NCBI GenBank assembly: GCA_023666975.1
Contig: JAMPAW010000021.1
Coordinates: forward strand, 1-36,307
Length of the DNA stretch: 36,307 bases
Source of the DNA: Clostridium sp.
GTDB taxonomy: Bacteria > Bacillota_A > Clostridia > Lachnospirales > Lachnospiraceae
Reading direction: 5' to 3'
The notes below the pieces were generated by a model. That model saw nothing but the letters and a program-made list of their open reading frames with translations, had not been told where the DNA came from and did no database searches. Below are positions 14,431 through 22,982 of this stretch, piece by piece. Every line of letters starts with the position of its first letter. The first letter of the stretch is position 1. The position numbers were made by a program, and so were the translations under genes.

Positions 14431-16529
14431 TAGATGAGGGAATGCAGGAGAAATATCTCCGTCGGGCAGAAGAGGAGAATGGAAAACGGATATACAGTCT
14501 TTTGTGTATGCTGGAACAGGACAGCGTTTACGATTTTGGCGAGACGTCCCCGTACAGCGAATCGATATTGAGTCTTGAGGTAAAAAAATATTTTGAGGGC
14601 ATGGCTTTGTCAGGCAGGCAGACGGGGATACCAGACCAGATGGATATGGTTTCGGTCAAGCTGCAGCAGCTATTTGCGCTTTTTCAGCTGGATGCCTTTG
14701 AACAGATGTGTGTGGAATTAGCCGTTTTAGGGGAAGTGAATCCCAATTTTGAGAAGTTTTATATATACATGAACAATGATTGGAATAACGGCTATATTGC
14801 ACTGGATACAGCAATCCGGTTATATACACAAAGCAGTGAGAGCAGTATCCATTTTTATCGGTATTTTACAGGCGGAAGGAAGATGATGAAATATTTTCTG
14901 TGTCTGTATGAGCAGGAGGGAAAGAGCAGGGCAAGGTGGGGGCTGAAATGCCGGCCGGGATTTTTCCGTTTGCTGTTTTGCCCTTGCGGGGATTTGTTTG
15001 ACGATTGTGCTTTTGTGAAATGGTATAGTCCTCAAAGCGGCGGGGAAGGTGAAGGCATATATTGGCCGGTTTTTTCGCTGCTGGACACTGTACTTAGGCA
15101 AAGCCCTTCCGCAATCTATTTATACGGAAAAACGGAAATGGAAAAAGTGCGGCTGCTGCAGGATTACAGCAGGGAAAAGGGAAAGGCTATCTGTGTTCTG
15201 GATATACGGCAAATGGCTGTTCTCATGGAAAAGAAACAGTCGGAAGAGTGGATTGGGGATATATGCAGAGATATTTTTCTGGCGGTTGCCGCAAAAGAGG
15301 CATGGCTGTGTATACATTTTCTTAATCGGGAGTTTTTGGAAAAGGAATTGAACCAGCATTTGTTTTTTGAGCTTCTGGAATCATTTTCCGATAAAGGCGT
15401 GGTGCTGTTTGCCACAGGGGAGAAGGTGTTTCCGGTGATGGAACGTTGTCCCGGAATATGGGAGATTTCCGTGGAGGAAAAGGCATACGCTCCAGATGTC
15501 AGTGTGTGGGAGTATATTGCGGCACGTTACCCCGTGGAGGACAAGCAGCAATTTGCTTTTTTTGCGGAAGCTTATCGTTTTACGCAGCCGCAGATTGAGA
15601 GAATCATGCAGCACGCAGAGAGGATGCGGCTGATGAGGGGCTTGTCCACGATTGGACGAAGCCTGATAAAAGAGGCATGTATCCGGGAGGCGGGAGGAGA
15701 GAGTAATCATTTGATTACGATGAGGAATACCGGTTATCAGTGGGAGGATTTGGTTCTTCCGGAGCGGCAAAAAGAGCAATTGAGAAATGCCTGTAACCGG
15801 ATTTTGTATGGAAGGCAGGTCTATGATACGTGGGAGTTTGGTCAGAAAGTACGCTATGGCAGAGGAGTATCCATGGTATTCTCCGGACCGCCGGGCACGG
15901 GAAAAACCATGAGTGCAGGCATTGTGGCAGAATTTCTTGGCACTGCCCTGATGCAGGTTGATTTGGCAGCCGTGGTCAGCAAGTATATTGGGGAAACGGA
16001 AAAGAATTTGAATATGGTGTTCGACACGGCAATGCAGGGACAGGGGGTCCTGTTTTTTGACGAGGCAGACGTTTTGTTTAGCCGACGGACACAGGTTAAC
16101 GATTCCAACGATAAGCACAGCAATATGGAGGCGGCTTATCTTTTGCAGAAAATGGAAGAGTATGAGGGGGTAGTCATTCTGGCAACCAATTACATACAGA
16201 ATATGGACGAGGCGTTTAAGAGGAGGATTCCGTTTATGATCGAGTTTCCCTTTCCGGACGAGGCAGGGAGGAAGATGTTATGGGAAAAAGTTTTTCCGCA
16301 GAAGATAGAATTTGACGGAATTCCTGATTATGACTTTCTGGCAAGGCACTTTGAATTGACGGGCAGCCATATTAAGAATATAGCATTACAGGCGGCATTT
16401 TTGGCGGCAGATAAAGGACAAGGAGTGAGCATGGAACACATCATTAAAGCGCTGCTATTGGAAATGAGAAAAACAGGTAAGAGAATTTCCCGCGAGGATT
16501 TACGGGAATATTATATTTATTATGAATAG
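14427..16529 (+). CDS. CIS-associated AAA+ ATPase (Afp15-like)
   Basis: A 700-residue ATPase, translationally coupled to the DUF4157 gene. Residues 1-230 form an N-terminal domain without recognised motifs. A degenerate P-loop-like region (about 230-350, with LYGKTEMEK) comes next. The canonical AAA+ module then has Walker A GPPGTGKT (near 488-495), Walker B VLFFDEADVLF (near 541-551), a sensor-1 Asn in ILATNYIQN, and a FKRRIPFMIEFPFPD segment with the arginine finger. Such ATPases are a hallmark of eCIS loci and are related to CDC48-like subunits. They are thought to assist assembly or cargo loading, but their exact job is unsettled in the field. ATG 14442 is a possible alternative start. 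Catalytic residues look intact. Confidence 0.92.
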   Translation: MIDEGMQEKYLRRAEEENGKRIYSLLCMLEQDSVYDFGETSPYSESILSLEVKKYFEGMALSGRQTGIPDQMDMVSVKLQQLFALFQLDAFEQMCVELAVLGEVNPNFEKFYIYMNNDWNNGYIALDTAIRLYTQSSESSIHFYRYFTGGRKMMKYFLCLYEQEGKSRARWGLKCRPGFFRLLFCPCGDLFDDCAFVKWYSPQSGGEGEGIYWPVFSLLDTVLRQSPSAIYLYGKTEMEKVRLLQDYSREKGKAICVLDIRQMAVLMEKKQSEEWIGDICRDIFLAVAAKEAWLCIHFLNREFLEKELNQHLFFELLESFSDKGVVLFATGEKVFPVMERCPGIWEISVEEKAYAPDVSVWEYIAARYPVEDKQQFAFFAEAYRFTQPQIERIMQHAERMRLMRGLSTIGRSLIKEACIREAGGESNHLITMRNTGYQWEDLVLPERQKEQLRNACNRILYGRQVYDTWEFGQKVRYGRGVSMVFSGPPGTGKTMSAGIVAEFLGTALMQVDLAAVVSKYIGETEKNLNMVFDTAMQGQGVLFFDEADVLFSRRTQVNDSNDKHSNMEAAYLLQKMEEYEGVVILATNYIQNMDEAFKRRIPFMIEFPFPDEAGRKMLWEKVFPQKIEFDGIPDYDFLARHFELTGSHIKNIALQAAFLAADKGQGVSMEHIIKALLLEMRKTGKRISREDLREYYIYYE

Positions 16530-16540
16530 GGGGCAAGGAT

Positions 16541-18283
16541 ATGGCAGAATATTTATCACCTGGAGTATATGTGGAGGAATTTGACTCCGGCAGCAAGCCG
16601 ATGGAGGGAGTCAGTACCAGTACAGCAGGATTCGTGGGACTGGCACAGAGGGGAATTACGGTAGGAATACCGCAGTTGGTCACGAATTTTGCGGATTTTA
16701 CCCGGAAATACGGGGGATATTTGTCGGAAAATGAGTTTGGAGATTATCGTTTTCTCGCTTATGCAGTGGAGCATTTTTTTGTCAATGGCGGTTCACGGTG
16801 CTTCGTGATGAGGGTGGCTCCGGAGGATGCGCAGCCGTCGGCAGGCTATCTTCCCAAAGAGGAGGGGGCCGTACTGAAGGTTACGGCAAAAAATCCGGGC
16901 AGCTGGGGAAACCAGCTGCAGGTGAGAATCACCCCGGCCAGTAAGGCGAAAACACAGATATTGGAAATTGTCACAGAAAATGACAAAAAGAAATATAAGG
17001 TGAAGAAGGCGGCGGGATTCTGTACCGGGGATATCGTGGCATATCAGGAGGCGGAAACAGAGGGGACAACCTATAATCAGGTCGTAAAATGTCAGGACAA
17101 TGTGCTGGAGTTTGCCAATGATTTTGACGACAGTGTTGTCGATACGGAGCTTCTTCCGACGAAGGTGATTGCGACTTGTGAGTTTAATATGGAGGTACGG
17201 TTTGATGACATTATTGAAACATATGAAAATGTGTCATTTAATATTAACGAAGCCAATTACATCGTGAAAAGGACGGAGAAGTCGGACCTTATTCAGGTGG
17301 AACATATAATGGGCGGGGAGAACTTGGCGGTTTCTCCAATGGAGCTGATTGCAGGAGATGCAGCGGCTGCCGGGATAAATATGTCCTTTGCCGGCGGCTC
17401 GGACGGGTCAGTGAGTTCGTTGTCTGCGGCAGATTATATCGGCGTGGATAACGGAGCGGGAAAGCGGACGGGCATTCAGGCTTTTGTAGACAATGATATG
17501 GTTTCCATTATGGCAGTCCCAGGTGTCACAGACCCGAATGTACAGTTGAGCCTGGTGGCACATTGTGAAAATCTGGCAAGCCGTTTTGCCGTGCTGGATA
17601 TTCCGAAAGCTGCGGGCAAAATAGATGACATCATTGCGCACAGGGATATGTTTGACTCCGATTATGCGGCACTGTATCACCCGTGGCTGACTGTGTTTGA
17701 TCCGTTGGATAAACGGAATATCGCTATTCCGCCTTCCGGCTCTGTAATGGGAATTTATGCCCGCAGCGACAATGAGCGGGGCGTGCATAAAGCACCGGCT
17801 AATGAGGTAGTGAGAGCATGTGTGGGTCTGGATTGTAATTTTAATAAAGGGGAACAGGATATTCTAAATCCAAAGGGAGTAAACCTTATTCGGGCATTTC
17901 CGGGGTCCGGTATCCGTGTGTGGGGAGCAAGAACCGCCACCAGTAACGCTTCATGGAAATACGTCAATGTGCGGAGATTGTTTATTTTCATTGAGGAATC
18001 CATTAAGGCGAACACGAACTGGGTAGTTTTTGAACCGAATGACGAGACGTTATGGGTGAGAGTGAAACGCACGATAGAGGTATTTCTGACCGGACTCTGG
18101 AGAAACGGTTCACTGGCAGGAACCTCGACGGGCGAAGCATTTTTCGTCAATGTAGACCGCACGACAATGTCGCAGGACGATATTGATAACGGACGGTTGA
18201 TTTGTGTTATCGGCATTGCTCCGGTAAAACCGGCGGAATTTGTTATTTTCAGAATCACACAAAAGACCAGTGATGCACAGTAA
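16541..18283 (+). CDS. Contractile tail sheath protein (Afp2-4-like)
   Basis: A 580-residue sheath subunit from ATG 16541, with GGGGGCAAGG upstream. It opens with EYLSPGVYVEEFDSGSKPMEGVSTSTAGFVG and contains FLAYAVEHFFVNGGSRCFVMRV, both diagnostic of phage-tail-sheath family proteins. The C-terminal part has WGARTATSNASWKYVNVRRLFIFIEESI and RNGSLAGTSTGEAFFV, the conserved core that inter-locks with neighbouring sheath subunits. Contraction of this sheath drives the inner tube through a target membrane. It is the only sheath gene in the window, whereas Afp and PVC carry three. A 47-base gap separates it from the tube gene, with a TATACT at 18301-18306 that might be an internal promoter but lacks a -35. 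Confidence 0.96.
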   Translation: MAEYLSPGVYVEEFDSGSKPMEGVSTSTAGFVGLAQRGITVGIPQLVTNFADFTRKYGGYLSENEFGDYRFLAYAVEHFFVNGGSRCFVMRVAPEDAQPSAGYLPKEEGAVLKVTAKNPGSWGNQLQVRITPASKAKTQILEIVTENDKKKYKVKKAAGFCTGDIVAYQEAETEGTTYNQVVKCQDNVLEFANDFDDSVVDTELLPTKVIATCEFNMEVRFDDIIETYENVSFNINEANYIVKRTEKSDLIQVEHIMGGENLAVSPMELIAGDAAAAGINMSFAGGSDGSVSSLSAADYIGVDNGAGKRTGIQAFVDNDMVSIMAVPGVTDPNVQLSLVAHCENLASRFAVLDIPKAAGKIDDIIAHRDMFDSDYAALYHPWLTVFDPLDKRNIAIPPSGSVMGIYARSDNERGVHKAPANEVVRACVGLDCNFNKGEQDILNPKGVNLIRAFPGSGIRVWGARTATSNASWKYVNVRRLFIFIEESIKANTNWVVFEPNDETLWVRVKRTIEVFLTGLWRNGSLAGTSTGEAFFVNVDRTTMSQDDIDNGRLICVIGIAPVKPAEFVIFRITQKTSDAQ

Positions 18284-18330
18284 CGGGAAATGCTTGTCGG
18301 TATACTGAAGGGAAAGGATAGGTGAATAAT

Positions 18331-18759
18331 ATGGCAGAGGGATATCCACACGGGAAATTCAGATTTAGATTGGAAATTGACGGGCTGACAGCCGGAGGCT
18401 TTAGTGAAGTGTCCGGATTTGATGCTTCGATTGACGTCATTGAGTACCGGGAGGGAGATAAGGTACAGACACCGTTAAAGCTTCCGGGATTAAAGAAGTA
18501 CGGAAATATAACGTTGAAGCAGGGCATTGCAGACAGTGATGTTTTGTATAAATGGATGGAAACCGGATTTGAGCAGGATGTGGACCGAAAAACCATTACC
18601 ATTACGTTAATGGATATTGCAGGCAATGATGCGGCGGCATGGCAGGTGATTAATGCGTGGCCGACAAAATATACGGCACCGGATTTCAATGCGACTTCCT
18701 CCGAAGTGGCAATAGAGACGTTAGAGATTGCGCATGAAGGAATGACCAGAACGATGTAG
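18331..18759 (+). CDS. Inner tube protein (Afp1-like, gp19 family)
   Basis: A 142-residue protein from ATG 18331, 6 bases after AGGTG; a GTG at 18322 lies within the ribosome site. It matches the T4 gp19-like tube family: HGKFRFRLEIDGLTAGGFSEVSG, then KLPGLKKYGNITLKQG and the close SSEVAIETLEIAHEGMTR. These proteins stack as hexameric rings to form the tube inside the sheath and share their fold with Hcp. A second family member occurs at 19378, as Afp1 and Afp5 do in Afp. This copy is the likely main tube subunit, given its place next to the sheath gene. Confidence 0.95.
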   Translation: MAEGYPHGKFRFRLEIDGLTAGGFSEVSGFDASIDVIEYREGDKVQTPLKLPGLKKYGNITLKQGIADSDVLYKWMETGFEQDVDRKTITITLMDIAGNDAAAWQVINAWPTKYTAPDFNATSSEVAIETLEIAHEGMTRTM

Positions 18760-18808
18760 GGATAAAGCCGCAGAGCAAAACGGTTATCAGGAACAGGAGG
18801 TATAGAAT

Positions 18809-19180
18809 ATGGCATTTCAGACAGAGTATGAATTTGTATTGCCCAGAGGATATCTGGACAGTACCGGAGCATTGCATCGGGAAGGCATGATGCGGCTGGC
18901 GACAGCGGCAGATGAGATTCTACCGTTAAAGGACCCGCGGGTGCAGCAAAATCACGGTTATCTGACCGTGATACTGATGTCCAGGGTAATCACAAGGCTG
19001 GGGTCGCTGCCGGCGGTGGACACCAGAGTGGTCGAAAATTTATATACGGCTGACCTTGCTTACCTGCAGGATTTGTATGACAAGATTAACGGTATGGAAG
19101 CACCGGTATATAAGACGGTCTGCCCGTACTGCGAGCGGGAGATTGAGGCACCGGTAAATTTTATGAGTGCCGGAATATAA
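18809..19180 (+). CDS. Tail-assembly-chaperone-like protein; upstream frame of a probable -1 frameshift
   Basis: A 123-residue protein from ATG 18809, with AGGAGG 12 bases upstream. It opens TEYEFVLPRGYLDSTGALHREGMMRLATAADEI and continues with YLTVILMSRVITRLG and YLQDLYDKINGM. This matches the gp41-like tail assembly protein found beside tube genes in Mu-like phages and eCIS. The end carries CPYCE, a possible metal-binding knuckle. In phages these proteins bind the tube or tape measure during assembly and are often made in two forms by frameshifting. Here the last codons hold an A AAT TTT slip site (19156-19162) with a stem behind it, and the -1 frame leads into DUF6760. So both a 123-residue protein and a 183-residue fusion are predicted. 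Confidence 0.9.
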   Translation: MAFQTEYEFVLPRGYLDSTGALHREGMMRLATAADEILPLKDPRVQQNHGYLTVILMSRVITRLGSLPAVDTRVVENLYTADLAYLQDLYDKINGMEAPVYKTVCPYCEREIEAPVNFMSAGI

Positions 19181-19193
19181 CGCTTTATCCGGC
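19156..19193 (+). promoter_or_regulatory. Predicted programmed -1 ribosomal frameshift signal
   Basis: The heptamer A AAT TTT (19156-19162) is in the zero-frame register of the chaperone gene (codons GTA AAT TTT), so it fits X XXY YYZ. A 6-base spacer (19163-19168) follows, then a perfect 6-base GC-rich stem GCCGGA (19169-19174) and TCCGGC (19188-19193) with a 13-base loop. Zero frame ends at TAA 19178. The -1 frame is open from 19147 to 19359 and contains the DUF6760 sequence. A phenylalanine codon in the A site is less typical for bacteria than lysine codons, so efficiency is uncertain. Confidence 0.6.
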
Positions 19194-19359
19194 TGAAAAG
19201 ATTTATGAGGAGGCAGCATTTATTGCCTACTATGCGCATTGGAGCCACGATGACATCATGGAACTGCCACACAGCGAGAGGCAGCGGTGGTGTGGCGAGT
19301 TTTCTAAGATTAACAGAAGGCTTAATGATGAGCCGGAAAATATATTTGATATAGGATAA
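19162..19359 (+). CDS. DUF6760 segment, likely made as a -1 frameshift fusion
   Basis: The frame 19162-19359 encodes 65 residues that include the DUF6760 pattern: LYPAEKIYEEAAFIAYYAH, then WSHDDIMELPHSERQRWCGE and FSKINRRLN. The frame opens after a TGA at 19144-19146. No ATG, GTG or TTG precedes the conserved start; the codon where a Met would be expected is ATA (19177), and the first in-frame ATG (19258) would delete a third of the domain. No ribosome site is near 19177. Expression as the C-terminal part of a 183-residue fusion with the chaperone is therefore the simplest reading. DUF6760 is common in eCIS loci next to this chaperone, with unknown function. A non-standard start or a decayed start codon is the alternative. 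Confidence 0.75.
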   Translation, partial: YECRNITLYPAEKIYEEAAFIAYYAHWSHDDIMELPHSERQRWCGEFSKINRRLNDEPENIFDIG

Positions 19360-19377
19360 ACGGAGGTCAGGCTGGAA

Positions 19378-19803
19378 TTGGACGAGTCGGCAAAATTAGC
19401 ATTGAATTACCGGTTTAAGGTTTTGGTCAATAATCAGCAGGTTTCCTTTGCGAAGGTGACCGGCCTTAACATGAATATTGAGACGGAAAGGATATCCGAG
19501 GGCGGATACAACGGAGCAGCACATATTTTGGAGGTTCCGGCGAAATCGTCTAATGTGATGAGGCTGGAGAGGGGCATCTATCAAAAGGATACTTCTATTC
19601 TGGCAAATCTTCGTCCGGGCATGTATCTGGACGAAGGCATTGTTGTAATGGTTCTGGGATTAGACGGAGAAATTCAGATAAAATACTCGGCAGAGCAGGC
19701 TGTGGTGACAAAATGGGAGATTTCTGAACTGAATGCCGGAAACGGTCAGGTATTGGTCAGCACTTTTGAGATTGCCTATACCAGACTGAAACTATTGGAT
19801 TGA
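19378..19803 (+). CDS. Second tube/baseplate-hub tube protein (Afp5-like, gp19 family)
   Basis: A 141-residue protein starting at TTG 19378, 11 bases after GGAGG; CTG 19372 is an alternative. It has the tube-protein pattern LNYRFKVLVNNQQVSFAKVTGL, then RLERGIYQKD and the close ELNAGNGQVLVSTFEIAYTRLKLLD. Of the two tube-family genes here it corresponds in position to Afp5, a tube-like ring that joins the main tube to the baseplate hub. It lacks the LPGLKKYGNITL segment of the major tube protein and is clearly divergent from it. The role as adaptor ring follows from position and family knowledge. Confidence 0.9.
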   Translation: MDESAKLALNYRFKVLVNNQQVSFAKVTGLNMNIETERISEGGYNGAAHILEVPAKSSNVMRLERGIYQKDTSILANLRPGMYLDEGIVVMVLGLDGEIQIKYSAEQAVVTKWEISELNAGNGQVLVSTFEIAYTRLKLLD

Positions 19804-19815
19804 GGCGATGATACG

Positions 19816-20367
19816 TTGAGACAATCAGAGACAACAAAAAATACTGCATTTGTAAACAGGATTATCAAGAGATACAAGTGGGAAAAAAAGGATATTTATT
19901 ATCGTATTTCACTCATCTATCAAAAACCGCAAAAGCATTTTGGGAATACAATAATCAACGAGAATGTCAGCCGGTTATTGGCGAAGGAATTTCAGACCAG
20001 AATCAAGAGGTATGAAGCGGCATATTACCGGCAGGTGACCAGTCAGGACAATCGCAGACTGATTCAGACGATAGAGCAGATTTATAACCAGCCGGGTGAG
20101 AAGAAACAGCTTATTCATATCTTTAACAAGCTGGGCGTAATGACGGAAAACCGGGCGGCATGGCAGGAGACCAAAGAGACGATAAAGCGTTACGAAGAAG
20201 AACTGACACAGATAAAGCGACAGCTTCAGTATCAGGAGGAAAATAATTTCCGTGTGCAAAGGAGGGAAGAACAATCCGTGTCGGTAAAAAATATTGTCAG
20301 TGAGGTCATGGAGAACATTCGGCGGGAAATTCGTATGGAGCGGCTGCGGTATGGATTAGACGAGTAG
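19816..20367 (+). CDS. Uncharacterised coiled-coil protein in the Afp6 position
   Basis: A 183-residue, highly charged protein starting at TTG 19816, with a modest GAGG about 10 bases upstream. It is rich in Lys, Arg, Gln and Glu. Residues about 118-145 look like a coiled coil (ETIKRYEEELTQIKRQLQYQEE). The C-terminal helix is basic (NIRREIRMERLRYGLDE). There is no signal peptide or membrane segment. I do not recognise a family. Its place between the tube adaptor and the LysM hub gene matches Afp6, whose role is also unclear. A baseplate assembly or chaperone role is possible but not shown. Confidence 0.75.
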   Translation: MRQSETTKNTAFVNRIIKRYKWEKKDIYYRISLIYQKPQKHFGNTIINENVSRLLAKEFQTRIKRYEAAYYRQVTSQDNRRLIQTIEQIYNQPGEKKQLIHIFNKLGVMTENRAAWQETKETIKRYEEELTQIKRQLQYQEENNFRVQRREEQSVSVKNIVSEVMENIRREIRMERLRYGLDE

Positions 20368-20379
20368 GGGGGACGTGAA

Positions 20380-21030
20380 ATGGGCGAAACGGTGACGAAA
20401 GCAAAGCTGAAGGTGGAGGGAAATACTCCGGATATCGAGGTGGAATTTAATCCTACGGAATATCATTTATCAAGCAGTATCCAGTATTCGGAGAAGAATA
20501 TTCCGGGGCTGGACGGGCCAATCGGCCAGTATATTGCAGGTAACAGCACGACGTTAAATGTGACATTGTTGTTTAATACATACCGTCCGCCTACGCCGGC
20601 AAATCCGGTAGAGGGCGGAGAAGACGTTACGGAATATACCAAAAAAATTGCGGCATTGACGCTGATTGACGGGACACTCCACAGGGTTCCCAAAGTGACG
20701 TTTTCATGGGGCAGTATAAATTTTACCGGAATGATCACAGAGGTAAAGGAGAGTTATACGATGTTTTTGCCCGACGGTAAGCCCGTGAGGGCAAAAGTAG
20801 ATGTCACCTTTAAATCCGTTTACCGCATTTCAACAGATAAGCGGATATCACCGCTGGAATCACCTGACCGGACGAAAGTGAAGACCGTCATGCAGGGGGA
20901 TTCCCTGTGGAGCATTGCAGCAAAAGAATATGAGGACCCGGAGCAGTGGCGGGTGATTGCCAGAGAGAATCATATATTAAACCCACTTAAAATTTATCCG
21001 GGGCAAACGCTTAGGCTGCCGCCGTTATAG
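20380..21030 (+). CDS. LysM-containing CIS hub protein (Afp7-like)
   Basis: A 216-residue protein from ATG 20380, with GGGGGGACG upstream. The N-terminal 150 residues match the CIS tube-like/hub domain (EFNPTEYHLSSSIQYSEKNIPGL followed by GNSTTLNVTLLFNTY). Residues about 165-214 are a LysM domain: VKTVMQGDSLWSIAAKEYEDPEQWRVIARENHI ending in IYPGQTLRLP. In Afp and PVC the equivalent (gp53-like) protein clamps the baseplate wedge to the hub, with its LysM acting as a structural element rather than binding peptidoglycan in the target. It precedes the spike gene, as in other eCIS loci. Confidence 0.93.
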   Translation: MGETVTKAKLKVEGNTPDIEVEFNPTEYHLSSSIQYSEKNIPGLDGPIGQYIAGNSTTLNVTLLFNTYRPPTPANPVEGGEDVTEYTKKIAALTLIDGTLHRVPKVTFSWGSINFTGMITEVKESYTMFLPDGKPVRAKVDVTFKSVYRISTDKRISPLESPDRTKVKTVMQGDSLWSIAAKEYEDPEQWRVIARENHILNPLKIYPGQTLRLPPL

Positions 21031-21074
21031 CCTGTTTGGCAGCAGAGAAAATACTTTAGGCAGTGGGGGAAAAA

Positions 21075-22973
21075 ATGAAGGGTAAGGATTTGATGAAATC
21101 AAAGTACACCTATGACGATTTGGCCGAGGCATATGATAATTTTACTGCTCCGGTTTTGGAAATTTATGTGGGTGACGGTGCAGAGGACGTGATTAAAGGA
21201 AAAGAGATTGCAGTAGATAGTGTACAGATTGCCCTGTCCGTGGAGGCGGCTGCAAGTTTGAGCTTTCAGATTGTCAATGCTTTTGAACTTCCGGACTATT
21301 CGGTGAAACCGGAGGTAAAGGACAGCTTTTCCGTGGGAACTGTGGTTAAGGCTGCGCTGGGGTACGGTTCGGATGTTACGACGGTTTTCATGGGATATGT
21401 GACGGAATACAGGACGGTTTACCAGACTACACCTACGGTTTTTGTCACGGCAATGGATTTAAGAAAGCTGTTAATGGAGAACAGAAGGGAAAATTACAAG
21501 TTTGAAAAGCAAAAATATTCCGCTATTTTTCGTACGGTTCTCGGCAATTATAAAATGCTGTATGAGCAGCTTCATGTCGATGATGTGGACGTCGAGGAGG
21601 AAGCTCTTCAAGACGGCTCTGACTATCAGTTTATCAAGGCAGAACTGTGCAGTAAGAGCCAAAAGGATTTCTATGTCGTGGGGGGAGATGTGTATTTCAA
21701 GACCCCGGAAAAAAGCGGAGATGCTTTCTTTACGTTGGAATGGGGCAAAAATCTGGTCTCTTTTCAAAGAGGGAAGGGCTATTGTTATAAGCAGATTAAG
21801 GTCAGCAGTGGAGGGGAGGACAAGACCGGAAGTGAAGCTGTGGAGGTAGTCAGGACAGAAGAAGATACACCTGCACTGACCGAGAATACCCAGACGGAAG
21901 CATGGGTGATAGAGCCGAATATGGATACCAATATCCTACAGAATTGCTTAGATAAAAAGGTGAAGGAAAAAGAACAGAAAAACGATACTGGTATGGGAAA
22001 TACCATTGGACTGCCTGAACTTGTTCCGGGCAGGTATATCGAGATAAAAGGTTTGGATTCCGAAGATACGGGGATATATTATATCACAGGTGTAGCACAC
22101 AGCTTTGGCAATGACGGATTTAGCACAAGTTTTACGATGGGGAGTGCGCCGACGCTTCTGGCCGGGGGTGCAAAAAAGGCAGAAGGAGAGAGGTATGGGC
22201 GTTCGTCCGGTATTATGCGGGCAGTAGTTAAGCAAAATTGGGACGAAGAGCATCCGGGCAAGGTTAAGGTCGAATTTATGACGGGTGAAAAAGGCAGGAA
22301 AAGTACAAAGTGGCTGCCTGTTGCTCACCCTTATTGCGGAAACGGATATGGCTTTTACTTTCACCCTGAGATTGATACGGAAGTTGTGGTCGGAGGCAGG
22401 CCGGAAGAGATGAACAGCCTGATTGTTCTTGGCGCTTTGTGGAATAAAGTAGACGAGCCGCCGGCGGATACGGTACAGCAGGATAATTTTATTAAAAAAA
22501 TCCGCACGAAGGGAAATCATGAAATTGTATTTGATGACAATGCCGATTCGGCCGGCATACAGATAAAAACGGATAAGGGGCACCATATTATATTAAACGA
22601 TAAGGATAATTGTATTTCGATTTTTGACCGTGAAGAGAAAAACGGGGTTAAGATAGATGTCGAAGGTGGCAGCTTGAGCCTGAAGGCTGAGAAAAAAATC
22701 GTACTGTCCGTAGGAGACAAAAGCATGGTGGTATTGGACGGCGACAACGGAAAGTTAGTGCTGGAGGCGGAACAGATTGAGGAGAAGGGTTCTCAAAGGG
22801 TTGCCATAAAAACACAGAAATTAGAGGCAAAGGGAGATATGACAGAATTAAAGGCTTCTAATTCGTTCAAGATAAACAGTAGTGCGGCAGCCGAAATCAA
22901 GGCGGGAAGCTCCATGAAAATGAGTAGCAGCGGAATTACGGAGATAAAGGGAGCTATGGTAAAGGTGAATTAG
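21075..22973 (+). CDS. VgrG-like spike protein (Afp8-like, gpD/gp5 fold)
   Basis: A 632-residue protein from ATG 21075, with GGGGGA a few bases upstream; GTG 21063 is within that site. Residues 1-370 are the gp27/gpD-like base (APVLEIYVGDGAEDV and later QIVNAFELPDYSV). An OB-fold follows at about 375-470 (GIMRAVVKQNWDEEHPGKVKVEF and WLPVAHPYCGNGYGFYFHPEIDTEVVVGG). The C-terminal 150 residues form a repetitive beta-helix spike shaft (GIQIKTDKGHHIILND, SLSLKAEKKIVLSV). Trimers form the central spike under the tube. No enzymatic extension is present after the shaft, so the tip is probably supplied by the PAAR-like protein at 33181. No defects are visible. Confidence 0.94.
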   Translation: MKGKDLMKSKYTYDDLAEAYDNFTAPVLEIYVGDGAEDVIKGKEIAVDSVQIALSVEAAASLSFQIVNAFELPDYSVKPEVKDSFSVGTVVKAALGYGSDVTTVFMGYVTEYRTVYQTTPTVFVTAMDLRKLLMENRRENYKFEKQKYSAIFRTVLGNYKMLYEQLHVDDVDVEEEALQDGSDYQFIKAELCSKSQKDFYVVGGDVYFKTPEKSGDAFFTLEWGKNLVSFQRGKGYCYKQIKVSSGGEDKTGSEAVEVVRTEEDTPALTENTQTEAWVIEPNMDTNILQNCLDKKVKEKEQKNDTGMGNTIGLPELVPGRYIEIKGLDSEDTGIYYITGVAHSFGNDGFSTSFTMGSAPTLLAGGAKKAEGERYGRSSGIMRAVVKQNWDEEHPGKVKVEFMTGEKGRKSTKWLPVAHPYCGNGYGFYFHPEIDTEVVVGGRPEEMNSLIVLGALWNKVDEPPADTVQQDNFIKKIRTKGNHEIVFDDNADSAGIQIKTDKGHHIILNDKDNCISIFDREEKNGVKIDVEGGSLSLKAEKKIVLSVGDKSMVVLDGDNGKLVLEAEQIEEKGSQRVAIKTQKLEAKGDMTELKASNSFKINSSAAAEIKAGSSMKMSSSGITEIKGAMVKVN

Positions 22974-22982
22974 GAGGAAAGA

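Noticed and set aside
18294..18306. TTGTCGG-TATACT between sheath and tube genes as a second 0A-controlled promoter
   Set aside because: The 0A-like part matches only 5 of 7 bases and no -35 is present; genes there are simply co-transcribed.
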